Source: Salvator merianae (lineage: Eukaryota > Chordata > Lepidosauria > Squamata > Teiidae). Taken from it: a DNA stretch of 64,000 bases. The position numbers and the translations under genes are program-made. The stretch lies in the NCBI GenBank assembly GCA_003586115.2, contig QVOM02000049.1, positions 17,799,470 through 17,863,469 of the forward strand, read 5' to 3'. Each line of letters begins with the position of its first letter. Within the stretch, counting starts at the first letter, position 1. The notes under the pieces are model-generated. The model was given only the letters and a program-made list of their open reading frames with translations. It was not told the origin of the DNA and did no database searches. This document shows positions 10,241-21,584 of the stretch, one piece after another.

Positions 10241-11618
10241 TAAGAAAGCTCTTTCTTTTTCTTGTTTTAAATGGGGAGGGTTTTTCCAGGAGATTGCTGG
10301 AAGTACAGTGTAATTCTGCCTTCCCTTACAGAGAAGGTTCAAATGCAGGTGGTAGAAAATAATTGATTGGTTAGATGACTGTAAGCAGCAACTGCATGGT
10401 CTCATTGGACCATGCAAGATGTGTACCTGGACCATAGGGTCTGCATGCCAATGCATGCCAAGGAAACATGAGGCCTTCCATGGAATACAGTGGTTGCATG
10501 GCCCCCACACCTGGTCCACTCCTAGGCATAGACAGGTGGCAGCCCTATTCCAGAATTCAATGACATTTCTGGGGCTGTTTCTAGAGGTGCAAACAGATGT
10601 TTCTAGCCTGCAACTTGACACCAGGACAATTTTGTTCTCTTGTTTTGCAGCTAGGACAGGACAGCCATCATGTGAATGACTGCCAGCACACACTATGCTG
10701 ATCATTGCATTCCTCACCAGTGTTTTCCTGGCCAGAAACAGTCTCTCCAATGTGCACCTAAGGCGCACATGCGGATACTGCCAACATCTCTGTGGAGACT
10801 CTCACTGCCAACCAACAAGTTCTACATGCTGTAAAAGTGCTGCACTCAGTATGCCACCAAATTTGAAAAAGTGGCCACTGGATTGGAAAAGGTCAGTTTA
10901 CATTCTAATCCCATAGAAGGGCAATGCTAAGGGATATTCAACCTATCAAACAATTGTGCTCATTTCATACACTAACAAGGTTATGCTCAAGATTCTGCAA
11001 GCTAGGCTTCAGCAATATGTGAACCGAGAACTACAAGAAATGCAGTCGCCCACGTGAGATCAAATCACCAACATTTGCTGGATTACGGAGAAAGGAAAGG
11101 AATCCCACCCTAGCCCTGCAAAAAAGAAATGGAATCCCATGTTGTCACTATTTGAGAAAAATCAACTCCCATCACAGGTTTTCCCCAACAGCAATACACA
11201 TTCAGCTGTCTGGACACTTGCTCCTGCAATCTTCCACCTGGAAACGGCCACTGTGTATGCGGGGACCTGAAATTGGGCTGGAAATGGCCTCCGCGCATGC
11301 ACAGGGACCAGCAATTGTGCACTTTGGGTACTCCGTGCCATTAAAATACATGGATGAATGCAGTATGCCATTGTGGGAGCAAGCATCCAGACAGGTAAGT
11401 GCCCTCACTCGCCTCGCAAGGTTGCCCTGCTGTTTGGAAGGGACAGTGAGAGGCAACAGCAAGATGCAAACAAGCTCTCACCTTTTCCTTTAGCTGCCTG
11501 GAGGCAGCTATAGATAATAGATAAACATGAAAATATAAACATAAATATAGATAAACATGGTATAGAGATAGAAATAGAGATATCCAGATCTGATCTACAT
11601 CTAGATAGATATAGAAAT

Positions 11619-11676
11619 AGAGCTAGAGCTAGAGCTAGAGCTAGAGCTAGAGCTAGAGCTAGAGCTAGAGCTAGAG
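11619..11676. repeat. (AGAGCT)n hexanucleotide array
   Basis: About ten perfect or near-perfect AGAGCT units in 58 bp, flanked by GATAGATATAGA-type imperfect repeats from 11520 to 11690. AGAGCT/AGCTCT overlap, so every unit contains the palindrome AGCT. Confidence 0.9.
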
Positions 11677-12233
11677 ATGATATAGATATAGTAACAATTA
11701 ATGTAAATATAAAATATCATTAATACTGGAAGGAGGTAGAAAAGCAAGGAAAAATAATCTATTCATTCAGGAAAGGCCTGGATTAAAAGATATTTCTTCA
11801 TTACTCTGAAATTTATGACTAATTTGTTTTTATATGCATTAAATAAAAAAAAACAAAAGCACATGGCTGTCTAAAACGAACAAGACAAGCTAGCCTAAGT
11901 CAAAATTATTTCCCCATAATAAGAGAATCACTCCGGTTATCACAGCCAGCTGCCTAAACAGAAGTTTTGGCAAATGGGCCAGAGAAGATAAAAGCATCAA
12001 AGTGGAGAAGCTGCTCCACCAAGACAAACGAAAGTCACTAATTATATGTAAACTGAAGGACATATTTCAGTAATATAACCAGATGTGCCATTTATTTTCT
12101 ATGGAAATGTCAAGAGAAGAGACTAAGCCAACTCATGTTCAAATGTATTACAGAGATGTGCTTTTTTATCTTGGTCTTTTGCTAATAAGAAATAAATCCA
12201 ATCTCTTCCCCTGCACTTATTGGTGTCTTTGGC

Positions 12234-12555
12234 TCTTTCCAGACTGCTCTTTATTCTGGAACAAATTTGAAATAAGGGGCACCACATCCACACACTAGTG
12301 TAGACTGGGCCAACTCCTGCCCTCATCATTTTCATCTGCATTGGATGAGGCATGGACCAGTAATATTGAGGTCTACAACCGGCACAGGGCTCTCCGGAGG
12401 CAGTGGCAAGGATTGGAATGGACGAGGGTTCTCTGAATGTGGACACCCCTGTTCTACTTCATTGGCAACCTGCCCCAGCTTGGGTCGGGTTGCTTGTTCT
12501 GGGCCAGGGCAGCCTGTCCCGGAACACTTCACACAAGCGCAGAAAGGCCCTTTGT
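12234..12555. mobile_element. TE-C element
   Basis: The left end GCTCTTTCCAGACTGC with TTATTCTGGAACAA resembles the copy at 62932. The right end is CAAGCGCAGAAAGGCCC. The body repeats TTGGGTCGGGTTGCTTG and CTGTTCTACTTC-type text found in other copies. Confidence 0.55.
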
Positions 12556-12569
12556 CTGCTGGTATCTTA

Positions 12570-13163
12570 GGGCCAGTTCACACTTGTTGCTACCGAATGT
12601 CAGGAACGCTTGCTAGCCAAGTGTTTCTGCACTTTGCAGAAGCCCAAGCAGCCAGGAGCAGGCTACAGCCATTCTCAATTGCAACTAGCTGTGGAGCGCT
12701 AATTTGTGTTCCACAGCCTTACTGGAGCTGGTATTCAGCTGCCAGTAAAGTGCATCTGCATGGTGGCCACAGCTGCGCGATGCCCTGTCCATGCCCTGTG
12801 TGATCAGGCCTGCGTGATGCCCCAATCAAGCCTGCATAATTAGACCTGTGTGGGCCTGATTGGGTCACTGTGCAGGCCTGGTTGCCTGATCACACAAGAC
12901 TGATTGGACAATCACGCCTCTGCATGCCTGCGCGCTGCATGCTATATGGCACTGCTGGCTACCATGGCAGTCGCCAGATGCTTCCTGGCCGCTGTCATGG
13001 CGAGGATCATGTAGAGCTACCAGCACTCACACCGCAAATGCTGGTAGCCTGCTTCAGGTAAGGTTGCTGGCCATGCAGTGCAGATGGAGTCCATGCTGTA
13101 TGGTCAATACCACCTTAGAATGGGACCATTATCACATTCTAAGGTGGTCAGTGCAAAAACACC
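12570..13163. mobile_element. TE-E element, long copy
   Basis: Starts GGGCCAGTTCACACTTG and ends near GGTCAGTGCAAAAACACCC, the TE-E termini. The interior has repeated CCTGATTGGGTCA / CCTGATCACACAA motifs and TGCTGGTAGCC. Compare 33083-33526. Confidence 0.55.
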
Positions 13164-13479
13164 CTCTGTTTCAATCAGTCTATTTAGTATGAAGCAGAAT
13201 GTACACAGCTAGAAATTTTAACTCTGGTTAAGGCTAAGTATTTATTAATAAATACACTTAGAAACCAGTTACTAACTATGGTATGCAAGGCAGAGATAAG
13301 AAGAGCAAAAAGTATTTTCATGGCTTCAGAATGAGAAGAAGTGTGTTCTCAGCAAGAAGTTACCTAGGAGGTAGAAGGTCGTCTGTTGCAACATCATAGA
13401 GCAGAGACAAAGAGCAGAAGGTAAAGGTGACCATAGATAGTTGGCCAGCCTCCCAATGCCCCTAGTGGTTATTTGGGAT

Positions 13480-13590
13480 TTTGCTAGTGTTTTATGCTGC
13501 TATTTTATAGAATGTTGTGACCCAGTCTGGGACCATTTGGTGAAGGGCAGAATACAAATATTTAGAAAATAAATGAATGAATAAATGAAT
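13480..13590 (+). mobile_element. L2-like LINE 3' tail
   Basis: TGACCCAGTCTGGGACCATT followed by GGTGAAGGGCAGAATACAAAT and (AAATGAAT)n is the usual L2-like 3' end (GGGCGGGATACAAAT then AAT-type repeats). Non-coding. Confidence 0.7.
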
Positions 13591-13699
13591 GAAAGTGACA
13601 CTGGAACAACATCTCCAGTAGCATTTACTTTTTAAAATGTGTTTATTAGTTGTTCTGTTGTTTATCCTTTTTTAAAAAAAGAAACTTATTTGTGTATTT

Positions 13700-13785
13700 T
13701 ATTGTACCTGAACCTGCTCTGACTGAGACCATTTGGTACAGAGCAGGAAATAAATACAAACAAACAAACAAACAAATGCGGCTTT
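13700..13785 (+). mobile_element. Second L2-like LINE 3' tail
   Basis: CTGACTGAGACCATTTGGTA, then GCAGGAAATAAATA and (CAAA)n parallels the tail at 13480-13590, about 200 bp downstream. This is probably a second insertion or a duplicated 3' end. Confidence 0.6.
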
Positions 13786-13861
13786 CCTCTTTGGCTTTCT
13801 CAATTTTACTAGTCATTGTCAACAGAACGAGAATATTCACACCCAAAATGTGCTCATTTTG

Positions 13862-14135
13862 ACCCTTTCCACATTCAACATTATATCTCAGAATACGGGC
13901 CTGCCATCCATGTGCTAGTGTGAATTAGGGCAGACCCCACTCGCCTATCATGCTTTGATTGCAGTGGGTCAGACTATGGCACCGAAAATGGAACCTTAGC
14001 CCAATCTAGCTGTAGACCTAAACAATGAGGTCTACAACCAGCCCAGGGTTGGAATACTAGCCCATGGAGATATACAGACGACATATCCCTGTGGTGCAGT
14101 ATATCACAGGGCAGCCTTTTTTAGTAACGCTTCAG
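13862..14135. mobile_element. TE-C variant, right end missing
   Basis: Begins GACCCTTTCCACATTC. It shares TATATCTCAGAATACGGGCC with TE-A and GAGGTCTACAACCAGCCCAG and GCAGTATATCACAGGG with the TE-C copy at 62932-63430. The right terminus is absent. Confidence 0.5.
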
Positions 14136-15473
14136 GAAGCACCTGTCAGAATATACAAAGAACATATAGGCCGTAAGCTAATGCCAGTTTGCCATATAGA
14201 GTTTGCCATTTAGAATTTAAAGTTACTAAACAGCTAACATTCTGTTATATTGTAATGCTTTGGCTAGTATGAAATAGATAACAACTAACCTGTGTCAACA
14301 TAGCAGAGCTCAAGCGTGAGAAAGACATATTGTTTATAAACTGATATGAATGAGAATGAGTCATACTGAACATGGATATGAGATATAATGCCTGACAAAT
14401 GTATCATGGTTTATTAGCGTTATTAGCCTAGACCTACTTACTACCATTATGATTATTCTAGTGTGTTAGTGTGTATTTACTTGTGATTGTTCTTATGCTG
14501 TGACCACAATGTACAGTGAACAGACTACTGCTTTTTGCCAACTTTGCTATTTTTACTATGGAACCAAGTTGCAATAAAGATGATGCTTTATAGATTACTC
14601 TGCTGCATACAGAGTTTATTTTTTACTCCCTCTACGTCATGGAAATGGCTGTAAGTCTTCCTGAGAATGCACTGCGCAACTCTAATAGCACCACCGGAAG
14701 TGGTTCTGCGCCCATAACGTCCTGGCTCTGGAGGCCATGAATGAAAAGTTCCCAACCTTTGGAGGCTCAACACTGCTTCAAAAGGATCTTTGGAAGCAGT
14801 GGCTGGGTGTGGAGCGGGATGAGCCATACAAATGCAGACAGCACAGTTTGGGTCAGTCGGGTTCGGGTTCAGGTACAGAGAGTGGTCTTTGTACCTGTCA
14901 GTGCTGGAACACTTCACAAGCTAACCAGCGCTGGATGCAATGCAAATGGGACCGCACTAGTTTGGTAGCTGTGTTTGAATCCAGAGGGTCTGTGTTCGAA
15001 TTCAGAGGGCCTGGGTTCTAACCTGTGTCCAAAAAGGCCACCAGGGTCCGGATCCCAAGGTCCAAACTGGAGTGTGAACTGGCAGACTGAGCCTGCGTGG
15101 CCCTGCTGGCCCTGACCTGCCACCATTTTGAACCTCGAAATGGTGTGAACGCACTTTCCCTGATCCTCATCTGATCGTGCAGTTTGGGTTGGAGACTACA
15201 ATTTAGTTGACCACAGCTGGTTGGATTTAGGTAAGCATCAGGTGGGCTTCGGTAGCTTTCAGGTCAGCTGGGGCTGTTCACAAGTGCAGATCCTGTGTTC
15301 TAGCTAGTGTCCTGAAATGTACCACTCGCTAAGTGCAAACAGGCCCAGAGTGCCCCATACAGTCTCAGAACACTGCATGTAGGTGTGGAAAGGGCCTTTA
15401 TTTTATTTTTGCATTCAGGCATTACTGCAGTATACATAAGGCTATGTCTTAGACCTACAGTTAAGAAGCCTTG
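14136..15473. other. Intergenic, nothing firm recognised
   Basis: At 14680-15180 there is moderately GC-rich text with short internal repeats (CCAGAGGGTCTGTGTTCGAA). It is possibly an old mobile element, but no ends are visible. No coding exon was recognised. Confidence 0.35.
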
Positions 15474-16686
15474 GCCCTTCTCACATTGACTCACTTGGGA
15501 GGAAGCAGTAAGTCAGCCAGAGAGGCCACTGTTCCCTTGAACACTGAGGTATCCAAAGGTGTGCTAAGAGGAGAAAAGGAAAATGTAATGAAACTGAATG
15601 TATTCTTTGCATCTATCTTCATGGAAGAGAATTTGAAGGCATTTCTTAAGCTTGAGCTTTTATTTTTAGGAAGGAAATTTGAGAGTGAGACTTATATTGG
15701 TAACAAGAGAAGAACTGGTAGACCAGGCCCTGGTGGTATCTACCAAGAGTTATTAAAGCTGAGATTGCAAACCTGCTAACAAAAATATGCAACTTGTCAC
15801 TACGCTTGGCTTCCATACTTGAGTACTGTAAGTTGGGTAACAACAATTTTTAAAAAGAGCTCAGGAGAGATCCAGGAAATGATAGCTTAACATCCATTCT
15901 GGGGAAGATAGTGGAAACTATTACTAAGGACAATATTACCAATAGTAGAAACTATTACTAAATAAATATTACCAAATATTTGGAGGCACAGGCATTGATC
16001 AAAGACAGCCAATATGGCTTCTGCAAAATCAAGTCTTGTTTAATTCATCTTCTAGGATTTTGAGTGAAGTAACAAACATATAGACAAGGGCAATCCAGTA
16101 AACATCATCTATTTAGAAGTTCATCAAAGACTTTCTTGGTAAGCTTTACAGTCATGGAATAAAAGGACAGTTTCTGTTACAGATAAGCAACTGGCAGTAG
16201 GATCAAATGGACATTTCTCATAAAGGAGAGATATAAGTGTCCCCAACCACAGGTTATTTATAAATGATTTGGAGTTGGGTATGACCAGCAGAATAGCCAA
16301 GTTTGCTGATGACACAAAATTGTTCAGAGTGGTAAAAGTGAAAAAGGGCTGCATAGAATTACAAAGGGATCTCTGCACATTGGGGCACTGGGTGACAAAA
16401 TGCCAAATGCCATTCAACGTGGCCAAGTGTAAAATGGTGCACGCTGGAACTAAAAATCACAGCTGACACGACTTATCAGGAAAGACATCTAATGGTAAAC
16501 AATTCAATGAGTGTCAACAAAGTGTGGATATCCACTGTAAAAAAAAAGGCCAACAGCATATTACAGATAATAAAAACAGTGTTGAAAACAGAGATACTAA
16601 TACTATAATGCCCTTACACAAATCAATGGTGTGACTGCATCTGGAATATCATGTAGTAGAGATATGCACAAACTAAAATTGTGTGT

Positions 16687-16916
16687 CGTTTGTAGTAGTT
16701 TTGGGGCTATCCTCTTCAGAGGATCTGAGTCTTGGAAGAGTCAAAACAACTGATCAGTTGTTTTGACTCTTCCAAAAGTCAGATCCTCTGAAGATGGACG
16801 TTGTAGCTAGTTCCGAAAGCTTAGGTTCTCAGAAGAACTACAGAACACAGCACAATAGCCCAAAAACTAATACAAATGAGATTGAAACCAGCCGTGAAAG
16901 CCTACATTCTACCATA
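16687..16916. mobile_element. Penelope-like fold-back fragment
   Basis: Right-hand text CCTCTGAAGATGGACG, CCGAAAGCTTAGG and CAGAAGAACTACAG matches the copy at 29051-29330. The left arm repeats part of it inverted. The pattern CTCTGAAGATG...GAAA is typical of reptile Penelope-like terminal sequences, which is the basis for the family assignment. No open frame for the reverse transcriptase or GIY-YIG domain is present. Confidence 0.55.
16732..16775. repeat. Perfect 44-bp palindrome
   Basis: The two 22-bp arms are exact reverse complements with no spacer, centred on TGATCA (between 16753 and 16754). The arms contain GGAAGAGTCAAAACAAC and its complement. It is the inner part of the fold-back at 16687-16916. 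Confidence 0.95.
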
Positions 16917-17724
16917 AAAATCATGTGTTTGGTTTGCCATCAAACCTAATGCCCGTTTGTTTGGTTCAACGGCAAGCTGGTTAATTGAACAAAAGGTTGT
17001 TTGTGTTTGATTTTGAACTGGTTCAAAAACAAGAAATACCATTTTTTAATCATTAAAAAATGCTCTTTGTAAGGGCAAAATCACAGCAAACATGAAGTGT
17101 TCAATTGAATAGTTCACATTTGCAAGTGTGTGGAGGTCAGATTTGGTTCAATTGAACTTTTGAATATTTGAACAATTGAATTTTTGGTTCCATACAAACA
17201 TTCGCAAACTAACTAGTTTGCTGCAAACTGTGAACCGAGAGAACCAGTCTAATACATCTCTACTGTTTGGGATACAAACAGTACAAACTCTACTGAGTTT
17301 GGGTCACTGCATCTCAAAAAAGATATAGCAGTGTCAGAGAAGGTTTAGAAGAGGGTGACTAAGATGATCAAGGAAAGTTTGCAAAGGGTTTTTTAGTACA
17401 GAAAGGAAACGAGTGAAGGGAGATAGGATTAGAGGTATGTAAAATTATGCAGGCATAGATAAAGTGGATAGAGAGCGGCTTTTCTCTCTTTACCAAAATA
17501 CTAGAAATAGTAGTCATCCAATGAAGCTGAATGCTGGACAAATCAGACAGTCAAAAATATATTGTTTTCACAATTCATAGTTACATTTTGGAATTCACTA
17601 TCACAAAATGTGGTGAGAGTGATGAATTCCCACCTGGGAAAAAATCAGAAACTTAGGGATGTGGTAATATTTAAAAAATATTTTATGTCTGTCCCTTGAG
17701 CTTCAAATTTGCCCCGGGAGTGGC

Positions 17725-17816
17725 CATTTTACTGTGTCTGATTGCAACCTAAGTTACTATAAGTCACCTCAGAGATGCTTTTTTTCCCTTTTTTGCTGTG
17801 CGTGAATGCAGCCACA
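17725..17816. mobile_element. TE-B remnant
   Basis: TACTGTGTCTGATTGCAACC, then CACCTCAGAGATGC, a T run and GCGTGAATGCAGCC match the right part of TE-B twice over. Ends are lost. Confidence 0.45.
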
Positions 17817-18979
17817 GTGCCAACTGCACATCCCATTTTGGCAGGTGTCATGACTGGAGACTCTTTCAACAGCTTGCTAGTTTCCAAAGAACTGCCCATG
17901 ACGGGTGGATATTGCTGTACTATATGGCTACATGGCAAAAATACAGCTGGCTGGTGTATTTAATTTTTAACTGTCTCAAACACTTTAAATTTTACTGGCT
18001 TTTGTCAGTTTCTATCACATAGCTAGCAATATTTAAATGCTGTGCATTATTTTTGGCCTGTGACTCAGAAAACCAAGACAGTCATGCAGAGAAAGCTACA
18101 GTATGTGTACGTTATTGCCTCTATTTTCATGGCATGGGAATTGCTGCTGTAGGGACTAATCACCAGGTACATGGGATTTGCTTCATAAATTTGCAAATTA
18201 GGAGTAAATGATCAAATAGCTTCTCACAGCTTTAAATCACACGGCTCCTGCTGGCTTTAAATGGGAGCTTGTGCCATGAAATAACAACATTCTTACAGTT
18301 GTATAGCACCTTCATACCAAAAAAAATAATCAAACACCATTTATTTAACCCACCAAGCTGCAGTCTATTCAGGTTTTCCTTTGTCTATAAAAATAAAACA
18401 TGGTAGGGTGGGGAGTCCAAGCATAGTAATTTTGTATTAGACTATTTGAAAAAGAGCCGTGTGTAAGCTATAAAGTGATGTGGACCTGAAGCATATATCT
18501 ATAATACCATACTATACTACTATACTTAAACTGGCCTCGTTGCCTTGTTAGGGAACCTTGGTAATTGCCATTCGCTGTCGGAACCGGGGAACTACTAACA
18601 GAGAAAATGGCATCTTAAACTGAAGTCCCAGGATTTGGGAGCGAGAAGGCATTCCTGCTAAACATGTATAAAAGCAGTACAAATATACAGTGCAAGCTTG
18701 CCTATAAGTTATGCCTATTTATAACATGGCATTCAATAGTGTACTTATGACCACCAAGGACCTTCCAAGTCCTCACGAGAAAACCTGAAACCAATAAATG
18801 AAAATGGCCACCAGGAGAATATAGTTTATGGTGTCCAACATCAAAATAGCTTCTGCTCCCTCTCTGAGCTTTGTACAAAGTGTTAACAAGTCCCATCTCC
18901 TTTGCTTTGGCATCTTGCCTTCCCTTTTCATTGCTAACAAGTAGTGAGGAGGAGCTAGAATGTTTTTTCCACGCACAGC
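17817..18979. other. Intergenic, nothing firm recognised
   Basis: Holds the partner (18045-18220) of the dispersed repeat at 10085-10240. No coding exon was recognised. Confidence 0.4.
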
Positions 18980-19585
18980 ATCCATTGAACGACTATGGCC
19001 CAAGCCATTTTCTCAAAATTATGCAAAGGCTGTGATTCCACTTCTAATATGGAATCACACGACAGAGATATGGAATCACATGACAGAGACCATCTGCGTG
19101 AGTTTTCAAAAAGCTTGCAGTCAAGCTCCTCATTAAAAAAGACAAATCCTGTTACTGGCTTGGGACCCAAATATTTGAAGGAGTGTCTTATCCCATCCTG
19201 ACCTGCCCAGCCATTAAGATCAGAAGGGGAGGCCCTTCTTGTTGTTCTGCCACCCTCAGATGCATGATGGATGGTGCCACATGAAAGGGCCTTCTCTGGT
19301 GGCCACCAAGCTTTGGAATAACCTTCCTCTGGAGATACACCGGATACCAACATTATATGGTTTTCAGTGCCTGGTTAAAACGTATCTCATCACACATGCC
19401 TTTGTTGCTTAGGTTCTTCTGAAGGTGGTCGTGCCAGGGTGATCGTGGTGGCACAGGGCCATATTTTAATTACTCTTAATTCTGTTTTTATTAAAAATTG
19501 TTTCTGTTGAATGCCATGACCTGCCCTGGGACGTTCAGGTGAAGAGTGGGATACAAATATAATGAGATAAATAAATAAACAAACA
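18980..19585 (+). mobile_element. L2-like LINE, C-terminal region and 3' tail
   Basis: The plus-strand frame gives GLGPKYLKECLIPS, the conserved phrase before the L2 C-terminus, followed by degraded text for the usual LWNNLPLE motif at about 19310. It ends in GTGAAGAGTGGGATACAAAT and an (AAAT)n tail. Stops and shifts make it inactive. Confidence 0.8.
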
Positions 19586-19599
19586 CTAAACTGGTCAAA

Positions 19600-20140
19600 G
19601 AGCAGAAACTAAACATAAGAAATAAAGACACTTCCCATTATGGGGAGAGTGTAAAAGGACCCCAGGGATCTGTTCTGAGATTGATGTCTTTTAATGTGCC
19701 CATAAATGATCTAGAATCAGGGATAGGCAGCAAGATGGCCAAATTTGTTGATGCCATCAAAATTCTCAGAACGATAAAAATGAGAAGTGATGGTCAGCAG
19801 TTCCCAGAGTGTCTCCAAACTGTGTGAGAGAGTGCTAACATGATGAATGCAGTTCAACACAGAAAGATAAACTAGATTAAAGGAGTGAGCAGGTAAGAAT
19901 TAAAATCTTTGTGTTATAAGACAGAGAGGTAAAATTTATTGCAGAAAAAGTAGAGTTGTTTTTCTTTCTTTTGCAAAATCCAGATATTCTAGATAAGCCA
20001 ATAAGGCTGAATATTGGAAGGTTTAGGATAGACAGAAGGAACCATTTTCACCCATGGCTTATAGTAAAATGATAGAAGATGTAGTGGGGTTCACTAATTT
20101 GGAAGACTCTAAAATAATATTAGGCAAATTTAAGAACTGT
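19600..20140 (+). mobile_element. CR1-type LINE reverse-transcriptase remnant
   Basis: CCCCAGGGATCTGTTCTGAG, then AATGATCTAGAATCAGGGAT and AAGATGGCCAAATTTGTTGA parallel the CR1 region encoding PQGSVLGP, NDLE and AKFAD. The aspartate box is damaged (FVDA). Strongly decayed. Confidence 0.7.
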
Positions 20141-20218
20141 AGGTGACTTCATTAGTGATTTTCTGTGGAGTTGAGCTCGCCATGGTTCCACAGATCACAT
20201 TAAGGCCCTTTCCTCACA

Positions 20219-20406
20219 CAGTGGCCCTTTCTGCACTTGGCTTTATTCTGGATCATATCCCAGAACAGGGACCTGCTATCTGCATGCTAGTGGAGATTAC
20301 AGCAGATCCTGTGTGGGGCCCGCCATAGTTCCTACTAGCATGCAGATGGCAGGTCTCTATTCCAGGATATAATCTGGTATAAGGCCAAGTGCAGAAAGGG
20401 CCACTG
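20219..20406. mobile_element. TE-A element, complete and palindromic
   Basis: Termini CAGTGGCCCTTTCTGCACTT and AAGTGCAGAAAGGGCCACTG are exact inverted repeats, and complementarity extends imperfectly through the whole 188 bp (ATCTGCATGCTAG against CTAGCATGCAGAT). The CAG...CTG ends suggest hAT, but the flanks TCCTCACA and TTGGCATG show no duplication. Confidence 0.85.
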
Positions 20407-20425
20407 TTGGCATGCTATACAAAAA

Positions 20426-20895
20426 GACTTAGGGACCTTTCACACACTGGTGCAAGATAGGCCTCTCACGCTCCTAGTATGCTCTGTCCACACAGGAACA
20501 CCCAAAATGGCATCCTTGGCTTGTTTACTTGTAAACATTGATGCAGAGATCTACCAGTGTACTAGGGGCTGGTATTCTGGACCATGTGGACAACATGCCT
20601 CCATGGTCTGTTGTACTCTGGGTGGCCCATTCTGACAGTGCAACAAGATATGCCATCAAAAAGCCCTCCCCACCCCCCGGAGCTCCAAAAGCCTGGAACT
20701 TTCATTCCTGGTCTTCAGAAAATATGGAGCCCCCACATACCTGCTCTGAAGCCGGCATGAGCTTTGGAACTGGTGCAGGGGCTGATGAATAACAGGCCAT
20801 CCCAATGCAAACATCGTTGTTCCACACCAGGAACAATCCATCTCAGCTTGGGATGAATTGCGTATCCTGGTATGGGTGCAATCCACACAGATTTT
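20426..20895. mobile_element. TE-C variant
   Basis: Left text GGGACCTTTCACACACTGG and internal landmarks ATGCTCTGTCCACACAGGAA, GGAGCTCCAAAAGCCTGGAAC and GAGCTTTGGAACTGGTGCAG recur in the copies at 51058 and 62932. The right end is not clear. Confidence 0.5.
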
Positions 20896-21370
20896 GTGGA
20901 GTCCCAACAGAAGTTTGCTTTATCTATCCAATGGATTGTACCGACTCAGAATCCACCTTTAACCCCAAAGAGCAGCTTACTACTCATGTGTGATTACTTT
21001 TCTAGATTATCAAAGGCTGGATGTGAGCATCCTCAGAGAAGGGATGGAAGTGTTTCCTGAGGACTTTTTCCTCTTTGAGCTGGCCAGTTATTGAGCTGTA
21101 TGAGAGAACCAGGCTGCATAGACTCAAAATTTCCCTGCTGTCATGCACATGTAAGAACATGGCTGCTGCCGATGGTCTGAACAGTTCATAAGGTTTTCTG
21201 CTTTTCCTTGTGCAAGAGCACTGGAACATGGGTGTGAACTGGAATCATAGAAGGGTATGAATTTGGGTCTATGGTCTAGGGACAGTGTGCCCAAGCCTCT
21301 TCACCATGCCTGGCCAGGATTATAGAAGCTAGGCTTCATTATGCTTTGTAGAGGGGACCAGGCCAATTAT
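20896..21370. other. Intergenic, nothing recognised
   Basis: No gene or repeat identified. Confidence 0.4.
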
Positions 21371-21584
21371 GACTGTGTTCAGACATAACAAAAGGGCTGA
21401 CTTGGAGGCGCCTCAGAGAGAGAGTTTGCGGCACTCATGTTCTCAAGTCTTCTCTAATCCACCTTTTCTAGCATAGAATGTTCATGAGAAGGGGGAGGGG
21501 CAGACTAGTGTGTGAACACTCCCACCTCAAAGCTGTCTTTGAGCTGCCTCAGAGATGCTTTTTTTTGTTGTGTCTGATCACAGC
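21371..21584. mobile_element. TE-B element, complete reference copy
   Basis: Left end GACTGTGTTCAGACATAAC and right end GTTGTGTCTGATCACAGC. The interior has CCACCTTTTCTAGCATAGAA and TGAGAAGGGGGAGGGGCAGA, shared with copies at 2666, 8996 and 30429. Length is 214 bp. No coding potential. Confidence 0.85.

Larger units (their letters stand above)
9881..12233. other. Intergenic, no gene recognised
   Basis: Contains the dispersed repeat at 10085-10240, the hexamer array at 11619-11676 and unassigned miniature-element-like text at 10390-10640 and 11130-11430. Frames of 177 and 113 codons at 10235-10768 and 11152-11493 overlap frames on the other strand and lack family resemblance. Confidence 0.4.
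16652..17276. mobile_element. Miniature element inserted in CR1, itself interrupted
   Basis: Ends TAGAGATATGCACAAAC and ATACATCTCTA are inverted, as in the widespread squamate elements that open with AGGGATGTGCACGAA (compare 21912-22319). The interior is full of GTTCAA/TTGAAC-type words. A Penelope-like fold-back at 16687-16916 sits near its left end. The target duplication is not resolved. Confidence 0.6.
15474..17690 (+). mobile_element. CR1-type LINE, degraded reverse transcriptase, interrupted
   Basis: Plus-strand text encodes CR1 reverse-transcriptase fragments. The frame at 16269-16466 contains KFADDTKLFRVVK with the catalytic FADD box, then LQRDL. Upstream, 15850-16100 carries the DLPGN and QYGFCKIKSC-like part. 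Frames are broken by stops and shifts, so it is inactive. The text resumes at about 17277 with the CR1 3' region after an insertion at 16652-17276. Confidence 0.8.

Noticed and set aside
10235..10768. 177-codon minus-strand frame, the longest in the window
   Set aside because: No domain or family resemblance, overlaps plus-strand frames, and part of it is miniature-element-like text.
20211..20414. hAT assignment of TE-A from its CAG...CTG ends
   Set aside because: The flanks show no 8-bp duplication, and other copies do not keep the CAG end, so I left the superfamily open.
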